This document shows positions 17,463 through 27,040 of a stretch of 64,000 bases of DNA, in pieces. How positions within the stretch are numbered: position 1 is the stretch's first letter; each line of letters opens with the position of its first letter. The notes beneath the pieces are model-generated. The model worked only from the letters and a program-made list of their open reading frames with translations. It was not told where the DNA came from and did not search any database. The DNA is taken from assembly GCF_021432385.1 (NCBI RefSeq), contig NZ_JAEACT010000002.1, positions 1,011,501 through 1,075,500 on the forward strand, read 5' to 3'. The position numbers and the translations under genes are program-made. This DNA comes from Clostridium hydrogenum (lineage in GTDB: Bacteria; Bacillota; Clostridia; Clostridiales; Clostridiaceae).

Positions 17463-18905
17463 ATGGGAAAAAATAATAATAAAAAATTTGTTGAGGCTAT
17501 AACAGCTATAGATGAAGATTTTGCACAGTGGTATACGGATATTGTAAAGAAGGCAGAACTTATTGATTATTCAAGTGTTAAGGGATGTATGATTATTAGG
17601 CCTTATGGATATGCAATATGGGAAAATATTCAAAGATACCTGGATAATAAAATTAAGCAAACTGGACATGAAAATGTATATATGCCAATGTTTATACCAG
17701 AATCATTATTACAAAGAGAAAAAGATCATGTAGAGGGTTTTTCACCAGAGGTTGCCTATGTTACTAGGGCAGGTGGAGAAGATCTTGCTGAAAGGTTAGT
17801 AGTAAGACCAACTTCAGAAACATTATTTTGTGAACATTATTCTAAGATCATTCAAAGTTATAATGATTTACCTAAAAAATATAATCAATGGTGTTCAGTA
17901 GTTAGATGGGAAAAAACAACTAGACCATTTTTGAGAACTTCTGAATTTTTATGGCAAGAGGGACATACGGCTCATGCAACAGCAGAGGAAGCAGAGAAAG
18001 AAACTATAGATATGTTAAATGTATATGCGGATATGCTAGAAAAATATTTAGCAATTCCAGTTATAAAAGGGCAAAAGACTGAAAAAGAGAAGTTTGCAGG
18101 AGCAAAAGCAACTTATACAATTGAAAGCCTAATGCACGATGGAAAGGCACTTCAAAGTGGAACATCTCATAATTTTGGAGATGGGTTTGCTAAAGCATTT
18201 AATATAAAATATCTAGATAAAAACTCACAATTACAATATGTTTATCAGACATCATGGGGGGTTACGACTAGATTAATTGGAGCCATTATAATGGTCCATG
18301 GAGATGATAGCGGTTTAGTATTACCACCAAAGGTAGCACCAATTCAAGCAGTTATTGTTCCAATTGCACAACATAAGGAAGGAGTACTTTCAAAAGCTAA
18401 TGAAATAAAAAATATGCTTGATTGTATTGTGAGAATTAAATTAGATGATTCTGATAAAATGCCAGGTTGGAAGTTTAATGAATATGAAATGAAGGGAATT
18501 CCTGTTAGAATTGAAATTGGACCAAAGGATATAGAAAATAACCAAGTAGTTCTAGTTAGAAGAGATACTAGAGAAAAAGAAATGGTTAATTTAGATAATT
18601 TAAAGGATAGGATTTTAGCTGTACTTGATGAAATCCATAATAGTTTATATGAAAAAGCGTTAAAAAATATGGAAGAAAGAACTTTCGTTGCTAGAACAAT
18701 TGATGAACTTAAAGATAATGCTGAAAATAAATCAGGCTTCACTAAAGCTATGTGGTGTGGTGAAAGAGAATGTGAAGATAAGATTAAGGAAGTTACAGGA
18801 TTAACTTCTAGATGTATTCCATTTGATCAAGAAAATATTGATAGCAAATGTGTGTGCTGCGGTAAAAAGGCCAAAACCATGGTTTACTTTGGCAAAGCAT
18901 ATTAA
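17463..18905 (+). CDS. proS: Prolyl-tRNA synthetase, short (archaeal/eukaryal-like) type
   Basis: 480 residues from the ATG at 17463 with the site 'gaaaggaag'; the longer frame from 17409 has no site and lies just beyond the T-box terminator. Class II motifs are visible: '[16 protein letters not shown]' (motif 1 region), '[18 protein letters not shown]' and '[20 protein letters not shown]' (motif 2), and '[20 protein letters not shown]' (motif 3). The C-terminal zinc-binding-like end carries '[21 protein letters not shown]'. The enzyme charges tRNA-Pro in the cytoplasm. It lacks the INS editing domain of the long bacterial type. The T-box upstream with a proline specifier agrees with this. 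Confidence 0.95.
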   Translation: MGKNNNKKFVEAITAIDEDFAQWYTDIVKKAELIDYSSVKGCMIIRPYGYAIWENIQRYLDNKIKQTGHENVYMPMFIPESLLQREKDHVEGFSPEVAYVTRAGGEDLAERLVVRPTSETLFCEHYSKIIQSYNDLPKKYNQWCSVVRWEKTTRPFLRTSEFLWQEGHTAHATAEEAEKETIDMLNVYADMLEKYLAIPVIKGQKTEKEKFAGAKATYTIESLMHDGKALQSGTSHNFGDGFAKAFNIKYLDKNSQLQYVYQTSWGVTTRLIGAIIMVHGDDSGLVLPPKVAPIQAVIVPIAQHKEGVLSKANEIKNMLDCIVRIKLDDSDKMPGWKFNEYEMKGIPVRIEIGPKDIENNQVVLVRRDTREKEMVNLDNLKDRILAVLDEIHNSLYEKALKNMEERTFVARTIDELKDNAENKSGFTKAMWCGERECEDKIKEVTGLTSRCIPFDQENIDSKCVCCGKKAKTMVYFGKAY

Positions 18906-18927
18906 CATATATTCCTGTTTTAGGAAG

Positions 18928-19038
18928 AGTAATGTATCTAATGAATTACAAAAATTATATGGTGGACATATAGCAAATGGTTATATACTTTGTACTAATA
19001 GTCATAAAAGCTATATGCAATTTGCAAATGATTTATAA
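18928..19038 (+). pseudogene. IS1595-type transposase fragment
   Basis: The frame reads 'NELQKLYGGHIANGYILCTN', continuing 'SHKSYMQFANDL' and a stop. This is the ISXO2-like transposase segment around the second catalytic residue ('..G..LCTDSHKSY'), with the usual aspartate replaced by asparagine. No start codon, upstream catalytic part or downstream part is present. It is a scrap of a mobile element between proS and the truncated esterase. Confidence 0.5.
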
Positions 19039-19042
19039 TTAG

Positions 19043-19471
19043 AATACAAATGTATTAAAAGAGTTACTGGATGAAGTAGAGGCTAATTATAATATAGATA
19101 GTGAAAGAGTATATTTGACAGGTTATAGCCTGGGAGGCTATGGTGCGTGGAATTTTGCTATATTGAATACTGAAAGGTTTGCGGCGATAGTTCCAATAAG
19201 TGGAGGTGCAATATCCCCTGAAAAAGCCCTTAAATTAAAAGATACTCCAATCTGGGTCGCACATGGAGATAGTGATACTGTAGTGCAATTTGAGGAGTCT
19301 AAAAGAATAGTTGACCGTTTAAAAACATCTAATCCCAATATAATATTTAAAGTGTATAAAGGTGCAGGACATGAAGTCTGCACCACAGCGTATGAGGAAC
19401 CAGAACTTTTTAAATGGCTTCTAAATCAGAAAAGAAAGAAAAATCTACAATATATTTTGAATGAAAAATGA
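19043..19471 (+). pseudogene. C-terminal half of an alpha/beta-hydrolase esterase, start lost
   Basis: 142 codons open after a stop at 19040-19042. It contains the nucleophile elbow 'TGYSLGGYGAWNFA' (GYSLGG), an aspartate in 'VAHGDSDTVVQFEES' and a histidine in 'KGAGHEVCTTAY'. The order Ser-Asp-His is that of feruloyl-esterase/PHB-depolymerase-like or phospholipase/carboxylesterase proteins. The oxyanion-hole and N-terminal strand region of ~100 or more residues is missing; the IS1595 scrap lies there instead. Without the N-terminal half the fold should be inactive. A TTG at 19115 could allow an even shorter product. Confidence 0.7.
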
Positions 19472-19500
19472 TACACAATTTTCTCATACATTGTGAATTG

Positions 19501-19545
19501 AAAACATTAGCCCCAAACCAAATTTCCGTAGGCACGGAGGAAATT
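19501..19545. repeat. E-type companion repeat, copy E2
   Basis: Inverted orientation: 'caaatttccgtaggcacgga' followed by 'ggaaattttaccttta'. It precedes hairpin B2 with its conserved end pointing toward it. Confidence 0.55.
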
Positions 19546-19559
19546 TTACCTTTAGTACA

Positions 19560-19758
19560 TATAGGGAGAGTAATAGTGTTGAAGAAACAATTTAAATAAA
19601 ATCCAATAAATCTTAGTGGATAATTCTGAAAAGACTTAGAACTTTCAATTGTCTGAGCGATAGCGAGTTATTGAAAGTTCTTAGGCTTTTCAGAATTAGC
19701 CACTTAGATTTATGGATTTTATTTAATGTTTCTTTAATACTATTACTTTCCCTACTTC
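19560..19758. repeat. B-type long-hairpin element, copy B2
   Basis: The arms 'tagggagagtaatagtgtt' (from about 19563) and 'aatactattactttcccta' (to about 19754) are complementary apart from few mismatches. Inner arms 'aataaaatccaataaatctt' and its partner enclose the core 'tcaattgtctgagcgatagc'/'gagttattgaaa'. The right arm contains the stop codon of the leftward kinase-like gene. Confidence 0.8.
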
Positions 19759-20288
19759 CACTTTTTATATAAATCAGGTCTTTCATCTTCCAGAACCTTA
19801 AAAAAGTCATGCAACAATTTTTCATCTTTTAAGTCTCCGATGAGATGGTTTGGATATGACTTTTTTCTTGTGTAAGAATTTCTAGGATCAATAACTCTAA
19901 AAGATCCATTGTTTTCAAGGAAAATATGTGCAAATCTAACATCAATTTTTTTAAAGCCACTTTTTATAATATAATCTAAAAAATTTATAATTTTTAAAGC
20001 CAATTCGTAAGAAAAACCATTTTCTTTTATATAAGTTTTTATATTTTTTCCACTAATATATTCTCTTATCATATAGTGATTGTGAAATTCCAAAGGCTGT
20101 GGGAAATATGGACCATTTTTAAGCCTCTCAAGAGTTCTATACTCTTCTTTGCAGGTATCTGGATCTTTAAATATTTTTAGAGCTCTGCCGTCTGGCATTA
20201 AATATACACTGCCGCTGTGACCTTTGCCTAAAAAAATACAGTTATCAAGCTTTATTATAGTATTATTGTGTTCACCTTTTTCTTTCAA
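19752..20288 (-). CDS. Small protein-kinase-like protein
   Basis: 178 residues starting with TTG at 20288 (site AGAAGGTG). A glycine loop 'LGKGHSGSVYLMPDG', a lysine in 'ALKIFKD', a hinge-like 'YMIREYISG' and a catalytic-loop analogue 'KIDVRFAHIFLENNGSFRVIDPRN' (key part IDVRFAHIFLENNG) can be read. The HRD motif is altered to IDV with the aspartate kept, the loop asparagine is replaced by histidine, and DFG reads DPR. It is a Bud32/RIO-like minimal kinase fold; activity is uncertain. No TM segment. The 3' end lies in the arm of repeat B2. Confidence 0.7.
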   Translation of the reverse strand: MKEKGEHNNTIIKLDNCIFLGKGHSGSVYLMPDGRALKIFKDPDTCKEEYRTLERLKNGPYFPQPLEFHNHYMIREYISGKNIKTYIKENGFSYELALKIINFLDYIIKSGFKKIDVRFAHIFLENNGSFRVIDPRNSYTRKKSYPNHLIGDLKDEKLLHDFFKVLEDERPDLYKKWK

Positions 20289-20326
20289 TTTCTACACCTT
20301 CTTTTTACTCTGAGGTAATACTATAT

Positions 20327-20533
20327 CAGAGTACAGATGACAGAGTACAGAGTACAGTGAAGGTGGATTTACCTTTCGTTTCTCTCAGGTAAATCTTAGA
20401 ACTTAATAGTATCAGCTGTGCTGAACACTATGTTTTATACCATGCGCAAGAATTAAGTTTAAGATTTTTTGCAGCGATAGCGGAGAAAAATCAACCTTCA
20501 CTGTACTTTGTACTCTGTACTCCGTACTCTGCC
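20327..20533. repeat. A-type inverted-repeat element, copy A4
   Basis: 'cagagtacagatgacagag' units followed by 'agtgaaggtggatttacct' on the left, and 'aatcaaccttcactgtactt' plus 'tgtactctgtactccgtact' on the right. It lies between two divergent genes, the kinase-like gene and the valS leader. Confidence 0.8.
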
Positions 20534-20601
20534 TTTATAATTAAGGTTTGCCTTAATATTAGAATATATAGAAAAGGGCATAAGTGTTACTCTTTTTTCT
20601 A

Positions 20602-20629
20602 TTGACATAATCAAAAAATTGGTTATAAT
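20602..20629 (+). promoter_or_regulatory. Sigma-A promoter for the T-box-valS transcript
   Basis: TTGACA (20602-20607), 16-base spacer, TATAAT (20624-20629), a few bases before the start of the T-box leader. Confidence 0.75.
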
Positions 20630-20636
20630 ATAAAAT

Positions 20637-20962
20637 ACAAGATTATATGTATGCTTTGATGAAGAGGAGTAAAAGTAGGAAACAACTAGAGAGGAAAATT
20701 TACAGGCTGAAAGGTTTTCCGTGTGAAATACTTTGAAGGTAGCTTTGGAGCACTTCTGCTGAACTTGTATAAAACTTTGCTATATGTGAAAAAAATAGAT
20801 TTTCAAATCAATATTATTTGCAATTTGGTTTTATTATGTATGAGTAGGTGGAAGCGGTTTTCTGACCGTTATTTATTGAGAGCTTGTTTACTTTTAAGTT
20901 ACAGGAACAAAGGTGGAATCGCGCACAGTCGTCCTTTTATGGATTACTGTGCTTTTTTAAGT
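20637..20962 (+). ncRNA. T-box riboswitch (valine) controlling valS
   Basis: Stem I contains 'gaagGTAgctttggag'. The specifier GTA (valine) is at 20739-20741, directly before the conserved GC(C/T)TTGGAG, as in the proS leader. The antiterminator motif AAAGGTGGAATCGCG is at 20909-20923. The terminator 'gcacagtcgtcc...ggattactgtgc' is followed by a T run at 20952-20958. An open frame over this region (20723-21031) is incidental. The RNA senses uncharged tRNA-Val. Confidence 0.93.
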
Positions 20963-20983
20963 GATTTTGTCAGAAATGCATCT

Positions 20984-21016
20984 AAATTGCAGAGAGTTCG
21001 ATACTCTCTGCAATTT
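20984..21016 (+). terminator. Second hairpin between the T-box terminator and valS
   Basis: Perfect 13-bp arms 'aaattgcagagag' and 'ctctctgcaattt' with a 7-base loop. Only a short T-containing stretch follows, so it may not terminate well. It could stabilise the 5' end of the mRNA after T-box cleavage or act as an additional control point. Confidence 0.55.
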
Positions 21017-21059
21017 CATTTAATGCAATAAAATTAAGTACGAAGGGAAGAGTTAAACA

Positions 21060-23702
21060 ATGGATGATTCAAAAAATATAGCAAAAACTTATAATCCAAA
21101 AGAATTTGAAAATAGGATATATGACTTTTGGGAGAATGGAAAGTTTTTTACTCCTGAGATAGATAAGAGCAAAAAGCCATATACAATAATAATGCCTCCT
21201 CCAAATATAACTGGACAGTTGCATTTAGGTCATGCACTTGATAATGCACTTCAGGATTTTTTAATTAGAACAAAAAGGATGCAGGGCTATTGTACTTTAT
21301 GGCTTCCTGGAGAAGATCATGCAAGTATAGCTACAGAAGTAAAGGTTGAAAAAGAACTTTTAAAAGATGGCTTAAAAAAGAAGGAAATGGGAAGAGAAGC
21401 TTTCCTTGAAAAAGTTTGGGAATGGTCTGATAAATATAGAGATAGAATAAGAACTCAGCTTAAGAAAATGGGAGTTTCTGCAGATTTTACAAGAGAAAGC
21501 TTTACTATGGATGAAAAATTAAATAAAGCAGTAAGAACTGTATTTGTAAAGCTATATAATGAAGGTCTTATATATCAAGGAAATAGAATTACTAACTGGT
21601 GTCCAAAATGTCAAACAGCTTTATCTGATGCAGAAATAGAGTATGAAGAGCAAAATGGTCATTTTTGGCATATAAATTATCCTGTTGAAGGAAGCAGTGA
21701 AGCACTTGAAATTGCAACAACAAGACCAGAAACACTCCTTGGTGATACAGCAGTTGCAGTTAATCCTAAGGATGAAAGATATTCTCATCTAGTTGGAAAA
21801 ATGCTTATACTTCCTCTTGTAGGTAGAAAAATACCAATAGTTGCAGATGAATATGTTGATATGGAATTTGGTACTGGTGCAGTTAAAATAACACCAGCAC
21901 ATGATCCAAATGATTACCAGGTTGGAAAGAGACATAACTTACCTGAAATAGTAATTTTAAATAATGACGGAACTATAGCAGATGGTTATGGAAAATATTC
22001 AGGACTTGATAGATATGAGGCTAGAAAATTAATAGTAGAAGATCTTAAAGAGCAAGGCTTGCTTGTAAAAGTAAAAGAGCATGTTCATAATGTAGGTACA
22101 CATGATAGATGCGGAAGTGTAGTTGAGCCTATGATTTCTAAGCAGTGGTATGTAAAAATGAAATCACTTGCAGAGCCAGCAATAGAAGCTGTAAGAAGTA
22201 AAAAGACTAAATTTGTGCCAGAAAGATTTGATAAAATTTATTACAATTGGATGGAGAATATCCAAGATTGGTGTATATCAAGGCAGCTTTGGTGGGGACA
22301 TAGAATTCCAGTATGGTATTGCAAAGATTGCGGTGAAATAACAGTATCAGTTGAACCACCTGTAGAATGCAGTAAATGTAAAAGCAAAAATCTAGAACAG
22401 GATAAGGATGTTCTTGATACTTGGTTTAGTTCAGCTTTATGGCCTTTCTCAACGCTTGGATGGCCTGATAAAACTGAGGATTTAGAGTATTTTTACCCAA
22501 CGAATACACTTGTTACAGGGTATGATATTATTTTCTTCTGGGTAGCGAGAATGGTATTTTCAGGAATTCACAATATGAAAGAAACACCATTTGAACATGT
22601 ATATATACATGGATTAGTTAGAGATGCAGAAGGAAGAAAGATGTCAAAATCTCTTGGAAATGGTGTTGATCCATTAGATGTTATAGATGAATTTGGTGCA
22701 GATGCACTTAGATTTACTCTTATAGTTGGAAACTCTGCAGGAAATGACATAAGATATAAGACTGAAAAAGTTGAAGCAGCGAGAAACTTTGCAAATAAGA
22801 TTTGGAATGCTTCTAGATTTGTATTAATGAACTTAGACAAAGGTATAATGGAAAAATATAAGGACTGTAAGGAATACAGCTTAGTAGATAAATGGATAAT
22901 TTCAAGGGCAAATACTCTTGCAAAGGAAGTAACTGAAAATATAGATAAATTTGAACTTGGAATAGCTTCACAAAAGGTTTATGATTTTATGTGGACAGAA
23001 TTCTGCGATTGGTATATTGAACTTGTAAAACCAGTTATGTATGGTGAGGACGAAAAGGCAAAAGGAGTTGCCTTCAATGTACTTTATGATGTTTTAACTA
23101 TAGGCTTAAAGCTTCTTCATCCTGTTATGCCATATATTACCGAGGAAATATATCAGCATCTTGAAGGAGAATGTGAATCTATAAGCATTTCAAAATGGCC
23201 AGAATATGATGAAAAACTTCATGATGAAGTAGCTGAAGAATCAATGAATTACATTATTGAGGCAATTAAGTCACTTAGAAATGTAAGAGCGGAAATGAAT
23301 GTACCACCTTCTAAGAAAGCTAAATTGTTAATACTTTCAGCAAAGGAAAGCAAGTCGGCCTTTGAAGCTGGACAAAATTATTTTGAAAAATTGGCTTCAG
23401 CTTCTGAAGTTGTATTTATAAGTTCAAAGGAAGAAGTCCCAGAAAATGCAGTATCAACTGTTACAAAAGGTGGCGAACTTTTCTTACCTCTTTTTGATCT
23501 TATTGATAGAGAAAAAGAAATTGAAAGACTTAATAAGGAAAAAGAAAAATTAGTAAGTGAAATTGAAAGAGTTAATAAGAAATTATCAAATAAAGGATTT
23601 GTAGCTAAAGCACCAGAAGCAGTAGTAGCAGAAGAAAAAGCTAAAGGAGAAAAGTACCAAAAGATGTTAGATGCTGTAGAAGAAAGAATAAAAAGCTTGT
23701 AA
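21060..23702 (+). CDS. valS: Valyl-tRNA synthetase
   Basis: 880 residues, normal length. The class I HIGH motif is in '[19 protein letters not shown]', and KMSKS is in '[16 protein letters not shown]' near residue 523. The CP1 editing domain ('[18 protein letters not shown]') and '[16 protein letters not shown]' typical of ValRS are present. The C-terminal ~60 residues form the coiled coil '[20 protein letters not shown]' that contacts tRNA. The enzyme charges tRNA-Val and edits mischarged threonine. Start ATG at 21060 has the site 'gaagggaagag'. The upstream T-box has a valine specifier. Confidence 0.97.
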   Translation: MDDSKNIAKTYNPKEFENRIYDFWENGKFFTPEIDKSKKPYTIIMPPPNITGQLHLGHALDNALQDFLIRTKRMQGYCTLWLPGEDHASIATEVKVEKELLKDGLKKKEMGREAFLEKVWEWSDKYRDRIRTQLKKMGVSADFTRESFTMDEKLNKAVRTVFVKLYNEGLIYQGNRITNWCPKCQTALSDAEIEYEEQNGHFWHINYPVEGSSEALEIATTRPETLLGDTAVAVNPKDERYSHLVGKMLILPLVGRKIPIVADEYVDMEFGTGAVKITPAHDPNDYQVGKRHNLPEIVILNNDGTIADGYGKYSGLDRYEARKLIVEDLKEQGLLVKVKEHVHNVGTHDRCGSVVEPMISKQWYVKMKSLAEPAIEAVRSKKTKFVPERFDKIYYNWMENIQDWCISRQLWWGHRIPVWYCKDCGEITVSVEPPVECSKCKSKNLEQDKDVLDTWFSSALWPFSTLGWPDKTEDLEYFYPTNTLVTGYDIIFFWVARMVFSGIHNMKETPFEHVYIHGLVRDAEGRKMSKSLGNGVDPLDVIDEFGADALRFTLIVGNSAGNDIRYKTEKVEAARNFANKIWNASRFVLMNLDKGIMEKYKDCKEYSLVDKWIISRANTLAKEVTENIDKFELGIASQKVYDFMWTEFCDWYIELVKPVMYGEDEKAKGVAFNVLYDVLTIGLKLLHPVMPYITEEIYQHLEGECESISISKWPEYDEKLHDEVAEESMNYIIEAIKSLRNVRAEMNVPPSKKAKLLILSAKESKSAFEAGQNYFEKLASASEVVFISSKEEVPENAVSTVTKGGELFLPLFDLIDREKEIERLNKEKEKLVSEIERVNKKLSNKGFVAKAPEAVVAEEKAKGEKYQKMLDAVEERIKSL

Positions 23703-23734
23703 ATGCATTGATATTTTAAGGTATATTTATTACA

Positions 23735-23770
23735 ATATAGTATAGATAGGCTAGCCTATCTATACTATAT
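23735..23770. terminator. 36-bp perfect palindrome between valS and folC
   Basis: The sequence 'atatagtatagataggct' is followed directly by its exact complement, centred at GGCTAGCC, and then by 'aattttt'. It can form an 18-bp hairpin with minimal loop on either strand. It probably terminates valS transcription, and it lies just before the ribosome binding site of folC. Confidence 0.7.
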
Positions 23771-23791
23771 AATTTTTGGTGGGTGATTTTC

Positions 23792-25861
23792 TTGAATTAT
23801 GAAGACACAATGAACTATATACACGGTACTTTAAGATTTGGAAGTATTTTGGGACTTTCAAGAATAGAAAAACTTTTGGAAATACTAGATAATCCTCATA
23901 AAAAACTAAAATGTATACATATAGCGGGTACTAATGGTAAAGGATCTACAACAGCTATGATATCGGAAATACTTACAGAAGCAGGATATAAAGTTGGAAT
24001 GTATACATCGCCTTATATAGAAGAATTCGAAGAAAGAATTCAAATAAATAGACAAAACATACCAAAGGAAAAACTATGTGTAGTTATTGAAAAGGTTAAA
24101 GAAGCGGCAGAAAAGGTTAAAGATAGTGGAATAGAGTATCCAACAGAATTCGAAATTGTAACCTGTGCAGCTTTTCTTTATTTTTATATGGAGAAAGTTG
24201 ATTATGCAGTAATTGAAGTTGGACTTGGTGGGAGATTTGATGCAACAAATGTTATAACTCCAATACTAAGTGTAATAACATCTATAAGCTATGATCATAT
24301 GAAGATACTTGGTGACACAATTGATAAAATAGCTTACGAAAAATCTGGTATTATTAAGGATAAGGCTCCGGTTATTTTATATCCACAGGTTGAAGATGCT
24401 TATGAGGTCATTAAGGAAGTTGCAAAGAATAGAAGCGCAGAACTTATAGAAGTATCAAATGAATGCGCTAAATACATAGGAAATGTGCAAATTAATGGCG
24501 AATATTTTCAAAAAATTTCTGTAAAGACATTAAGGAATGAATATAAACTTAATCTATCTTTACTTGGAATACATCAGTTATTAAATTCTGCAGTTGCAAT
24601 ATATGCGGCGGAAAAATTAATGGATTTTGGAATTAATATTAAAGTCACAAATATAGAAAATGCTCTGATGAAGGTAAAGTGGAAGGGAAGGCTTGAAATA
24701 CTTAAAAGTAGTCCTCTTGTTGTTATTGACGGTGCGCACAACATTGATGGTATAGTTAAACTTAAAAAGAGCATACATACGTATTTTAAGTTTAAAAGAA
24801 TTATATTAATACTTGGAATACTTGCAGATAAAGAAATTAATAATATGGTTCGGGAAATAGCACCTGAAGCATATAAAATTATAACAGTTTCGCCTAAAAA
24901 TGATAGAGCTGAAACTTCTGAAGAATTATGCGATATAATTAAGCAATATAATAGTAATTGTGAAAGTGAAGAGGACTACAAAAAAGCTTATGAAAAAGCT
25001 GTAAGTTATTATGAAAATGAAGATATGATTTTGGTATGCGGCTCATTATATATGATAGGTTATATGAGAAAAATCATCACATATGAAGAACCTAGAGAAG
25101 TTGGTATTATAAAATGGTTTGGTGGATATAATCCTAAAATAAAAAAGTTTAATGATTTTGGATTTATAGTTAGAAAAGATAAAGAGGATTTGTACTTTAA
25201 TAAGAATCACATTCATTGTAATGTAAGGGAGCTTGTTCAAGGTAGAGCAGTCAGCTTTGAAGAAGGTGTAAACTTCAAAAATGGAAGATTACAAGCAATG
25301 AAGGTAAAACTAGCGAAAAATGAAAGTGATATAAATGTATTAAAAAGTTGTATTAAAGAAGAAATGTTTAAAAATATTGATATATATGACAAACTGGAAA
25401 TGCTATGGAAACTTGATTACAATACTATTGTTAAAGACTGGAATGAATTTAGTCCTGGACTAAAGGTGCTATATTTATATAGGATATGTAAAGAAGATAG
25501 AGACTTTTCTATCATTGAAAATATAAATGAAAAGAACAAAATAATAAGAGCTATGTTATTACTTATTTGGGGAAAGTATAATAGTTCGCAAAAAAATATG
25601 GCATTTGAAAAAGCGCTTAAACTTATGAATGAATATAAATCCCAAATTATAGATGATAATAATGAGAAAAAAGAAATAATAAACTACATAATACCAAGTG
25701 ATAAAAAAGGTGTAGTAGATGTTTTAAAGCCTTTGAATGAATGGAGTATACTTGAGTTAATAGAAAGTTGCAACGGTGAATCTATCTTAAGAGAACTTAA
25801 TAAGGGAGACTTGCCTGTAGTTAAATTAATTTATATGGTGAATTCATATACAAAGATTTAA
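23792..25861 (+). CDS. folC: Folylpolyglutamate synthase (FolC) fused to a cold-shock-like domain and a helical tail
   Basis: 689 residues from the TTG at 23792 (site GGTGGGTGA); a GTG three codons upstream is less likely. Residues 1-425 are a complete Mur-ligase-type FolC: P-loop 'HIAGTNGKGSTTAMISEIL' (key GTNGKGS), 'EVGLGGRFDATNV', 'YEKSGIIK' and the C-terminal 'VIDGAHNIDG'. It then continues without a break into about 433-512, which reads as a cold-shock/OB domain: 'GIIKWFGGYNPK', 'FNDFGFIVRKDKEDLYFNKN', 'VQGRAVSFEEG'. A ~175-residue helical tail of unknown family follows. FolC adds glutamates to folates; why a nucleic-acid-binding type domain is attached is unknown. Confidence 0.88.
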   Translation: MNYEDTMNYIHGTLRFGSILGLSRIEKLLEILDNPHKKLKCIHIAGTNGKGSTTAMISEILTEAGYKVGMYTSPYIEEFEERIQINRQNIPKEKLCVVIEKVKEAAEKVKDSGIEYPTEFEIVTCAAFLYFYMEKVDYAVIEVGLGGRFDATNVITPILSVITSISYDHMKILGDTIDKIAYEKSGIIKDKAPVILYPQVEDAYEVIKEVAKNRSAELIEVSNECAKYIGNVQINGEYFQKISVKTLRNEYKLNLSLLGIHQLLNSAVAIYAAEKLMDFGINIKVTNIENALMKVKWKGRLEILKSSPLVVIDGAHNIDGIVKLKKSIHTYFKFKRIILILGILADKEINNMVREIAPEAYKIITVSPKNDRAETSEELCDIIKQYNSNCESEEDYKKAYEKAVSYYENEDMILVCGSLYMIGYMRKIITYEEPREVGIIKWFGGYNPKIKKFNDFGFIVRKDKEDLYFNKNHIHCNVRELVQGRAVSFEEGVNFKNGRLQAMKVKLAKNESDINVLKSCIKEEMFKNIDIYDKLEMLWKLDYNTIVKDWNEFSPGLKVLYLYRICKEDRDFSIIENINEKNKIIRAMLLLIWGKYNSSQKNMAFEKALKLMNEYKSQIIDDNNEKKEIINYIIPSDKKGVVDVLKPLNEWSILELIESCNGESILRELNKGDLPVVKLIYMVNSYTKI

Positions 25862-25885
25862 TTTTATCTTATTTTAAGATGCCTT

Positions 25886-25924
25886 AAGTATGGTTAATAT
25901 GTCTTATATTAACCATACTTATTT
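25886..25924 (+). terminator. Terminator after folC
   Basis: The arms 'aagtatggttaata' and 'tattaaccatactt' are perfect over 14 bp with a 7-base loop, followed by 'atttgtgt'. Confidence 0.75.
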
Positions 25925-26045
25925 GTGTGTAACTTAATTATGTAATTATATTGTAATAAGTTTGAACATATGTATTATATTGTTATAAAGTAATATACTT
26001 ATATGTAGGTGTATGCTTATCTAAATTGTATAGAAGGTGAAATTA

Positions 26046-26936
26046 TTGAAAGGTGTAAAAGAGGCATTGTTGGGAAGAAAAGGAATTATAGCTATTATTT
26101 TAATTTGTATGAGTGCATTAATTTTTTGGTATGGTTCTTTTGAATTTGGTAAGTACTATAGCAAGAATTCAAGAGTTAATGCAACTAACCCAATTAATAA
26201 AATAAAAAAAATCGTAAAAACGAAGGTGAAACCTGAGGAAAAAGATAATGTTGCAAAAGGAATGGAAGTGTACAAGCTTGCAGATGCCAAACCAGGTTTT
26301 GTTGAACCGTGGGAAAATCAAAAAAATAGTACAAAAAAAATAGCATATTTAACTATTGATGATGGTCCATCCATTAATACACGTAAGATATTAAATATAC
26401 TAAAAGAAAATAATATAAATGCAACTTTCTTTTTAATTGGGCAAAATGCCGAAAGGTATCCAGAACTTGTTAAAGAGGAGGTTGCAGAGGGAAATTCTGT
26501 TGCTAACCACACATATAGCCATCCTCTAAATTATAAAAGGTATACGCCAGAAGAATTTATAGGTGAAATAGAAAAATGTGATAAGATTTTAAAAAATATA
26601 TTGGGAGATAAATATATACCTAAATTTATGAGATTCCCAGGTGGCTTATATGAGAATACGCCTAGCCTTAAAAGAACCATGGAGCCTTATAAACAAGCTG
26701 TAGAAAATGACGGCTATAGATTTATAAATTGGAATGTACTTACAGGAGATGCGGATAGATATCTTGAACCTGTAAATTATTTGACAAGTAACGTAAAAAA
26801 GGAATCATATGGGAAAAATGTTGTCGTTATTTTAATGCATGACGCTGCTGCTAAAACAACTACTGTTCAAGCACTTCCAGAAATAATACAATATTTGAGA
26901 AGTCAAGGATATACTTTTGGGGTATTAAAAAAGTGA
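26046..26936 (+). CDS. Membrane-anchored polysaccharide deacetylase (NodB domain), paralogue 1
   Basis: 296 residues from the TTG at 26046 (AGAAGGTGA upstream). A signal-anchor helix lies at about residues 13-30, then a linker, then a NodB domain: 'YLTIDDGPSINTRKIL' (motif 1 with the metal Asp pair), 'VANHTYSHPLNY' (H-x3-H), 'PKFMRFPGGLYEN' (motif 3 Arg) and 'VVILMHDAAAKTTTVQALPE' (motif 5 His). It would remove acetyl groups from peptidoglycan or another surface polymer. The next gene is a close paralogue with the same start arrangement, so the pair arose by tandem duplication. A hairpin separates them. Confidence 0.88.
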   Translation: MKGVKEALLGRKGIIAIILICMSALIFWYGSFEFGKYYSKNSRVNATNPINKIKKIVKTKVKPEEKDNVAKGMEVYKLADAKPGFVEPWENQKNSTKKIAYLTIDDGPSINTRKILNILKENNINATFFLIGQNAERYPELVKEEVAEGNSVANHTYSHPLNYKRYTPEEFIGEIEKCDKILKNILGDKYIPKFMRFPGGLYENTPSLKRTMEPYKQAVENDGYRFINWNVLTGDADRYLEPVNYLTSNVKKESYGKNVVVILMHDAAAKTTTVQALPEIIQYLRSQGYTFGVLKK

Positions 26937-26960
26937 GACATACATATAATATATGTCTCA
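26934..26960 (+). terminator. Hairpin overlapping the stop codon of deacetylase 1
   Basis: 'tgagacatacata' and 'atatgtctca' pair; the left arm includes the TGA stop. There is no long T run. Confidence 0.5.
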
Positions 26961-27040
26961 GATACTTATTATGTATTTTTAATAGTTTTTTTACTTTGTT
27001 ATAATATTAATTGTAATAAATATTATAGAAGGTGAAACTA

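Noticed and set aside
20723..21031. 102-codon open frame before valS
   Set aside because: It lies across the T-box leader and both hairpins; the RNA structure explains the sequence.
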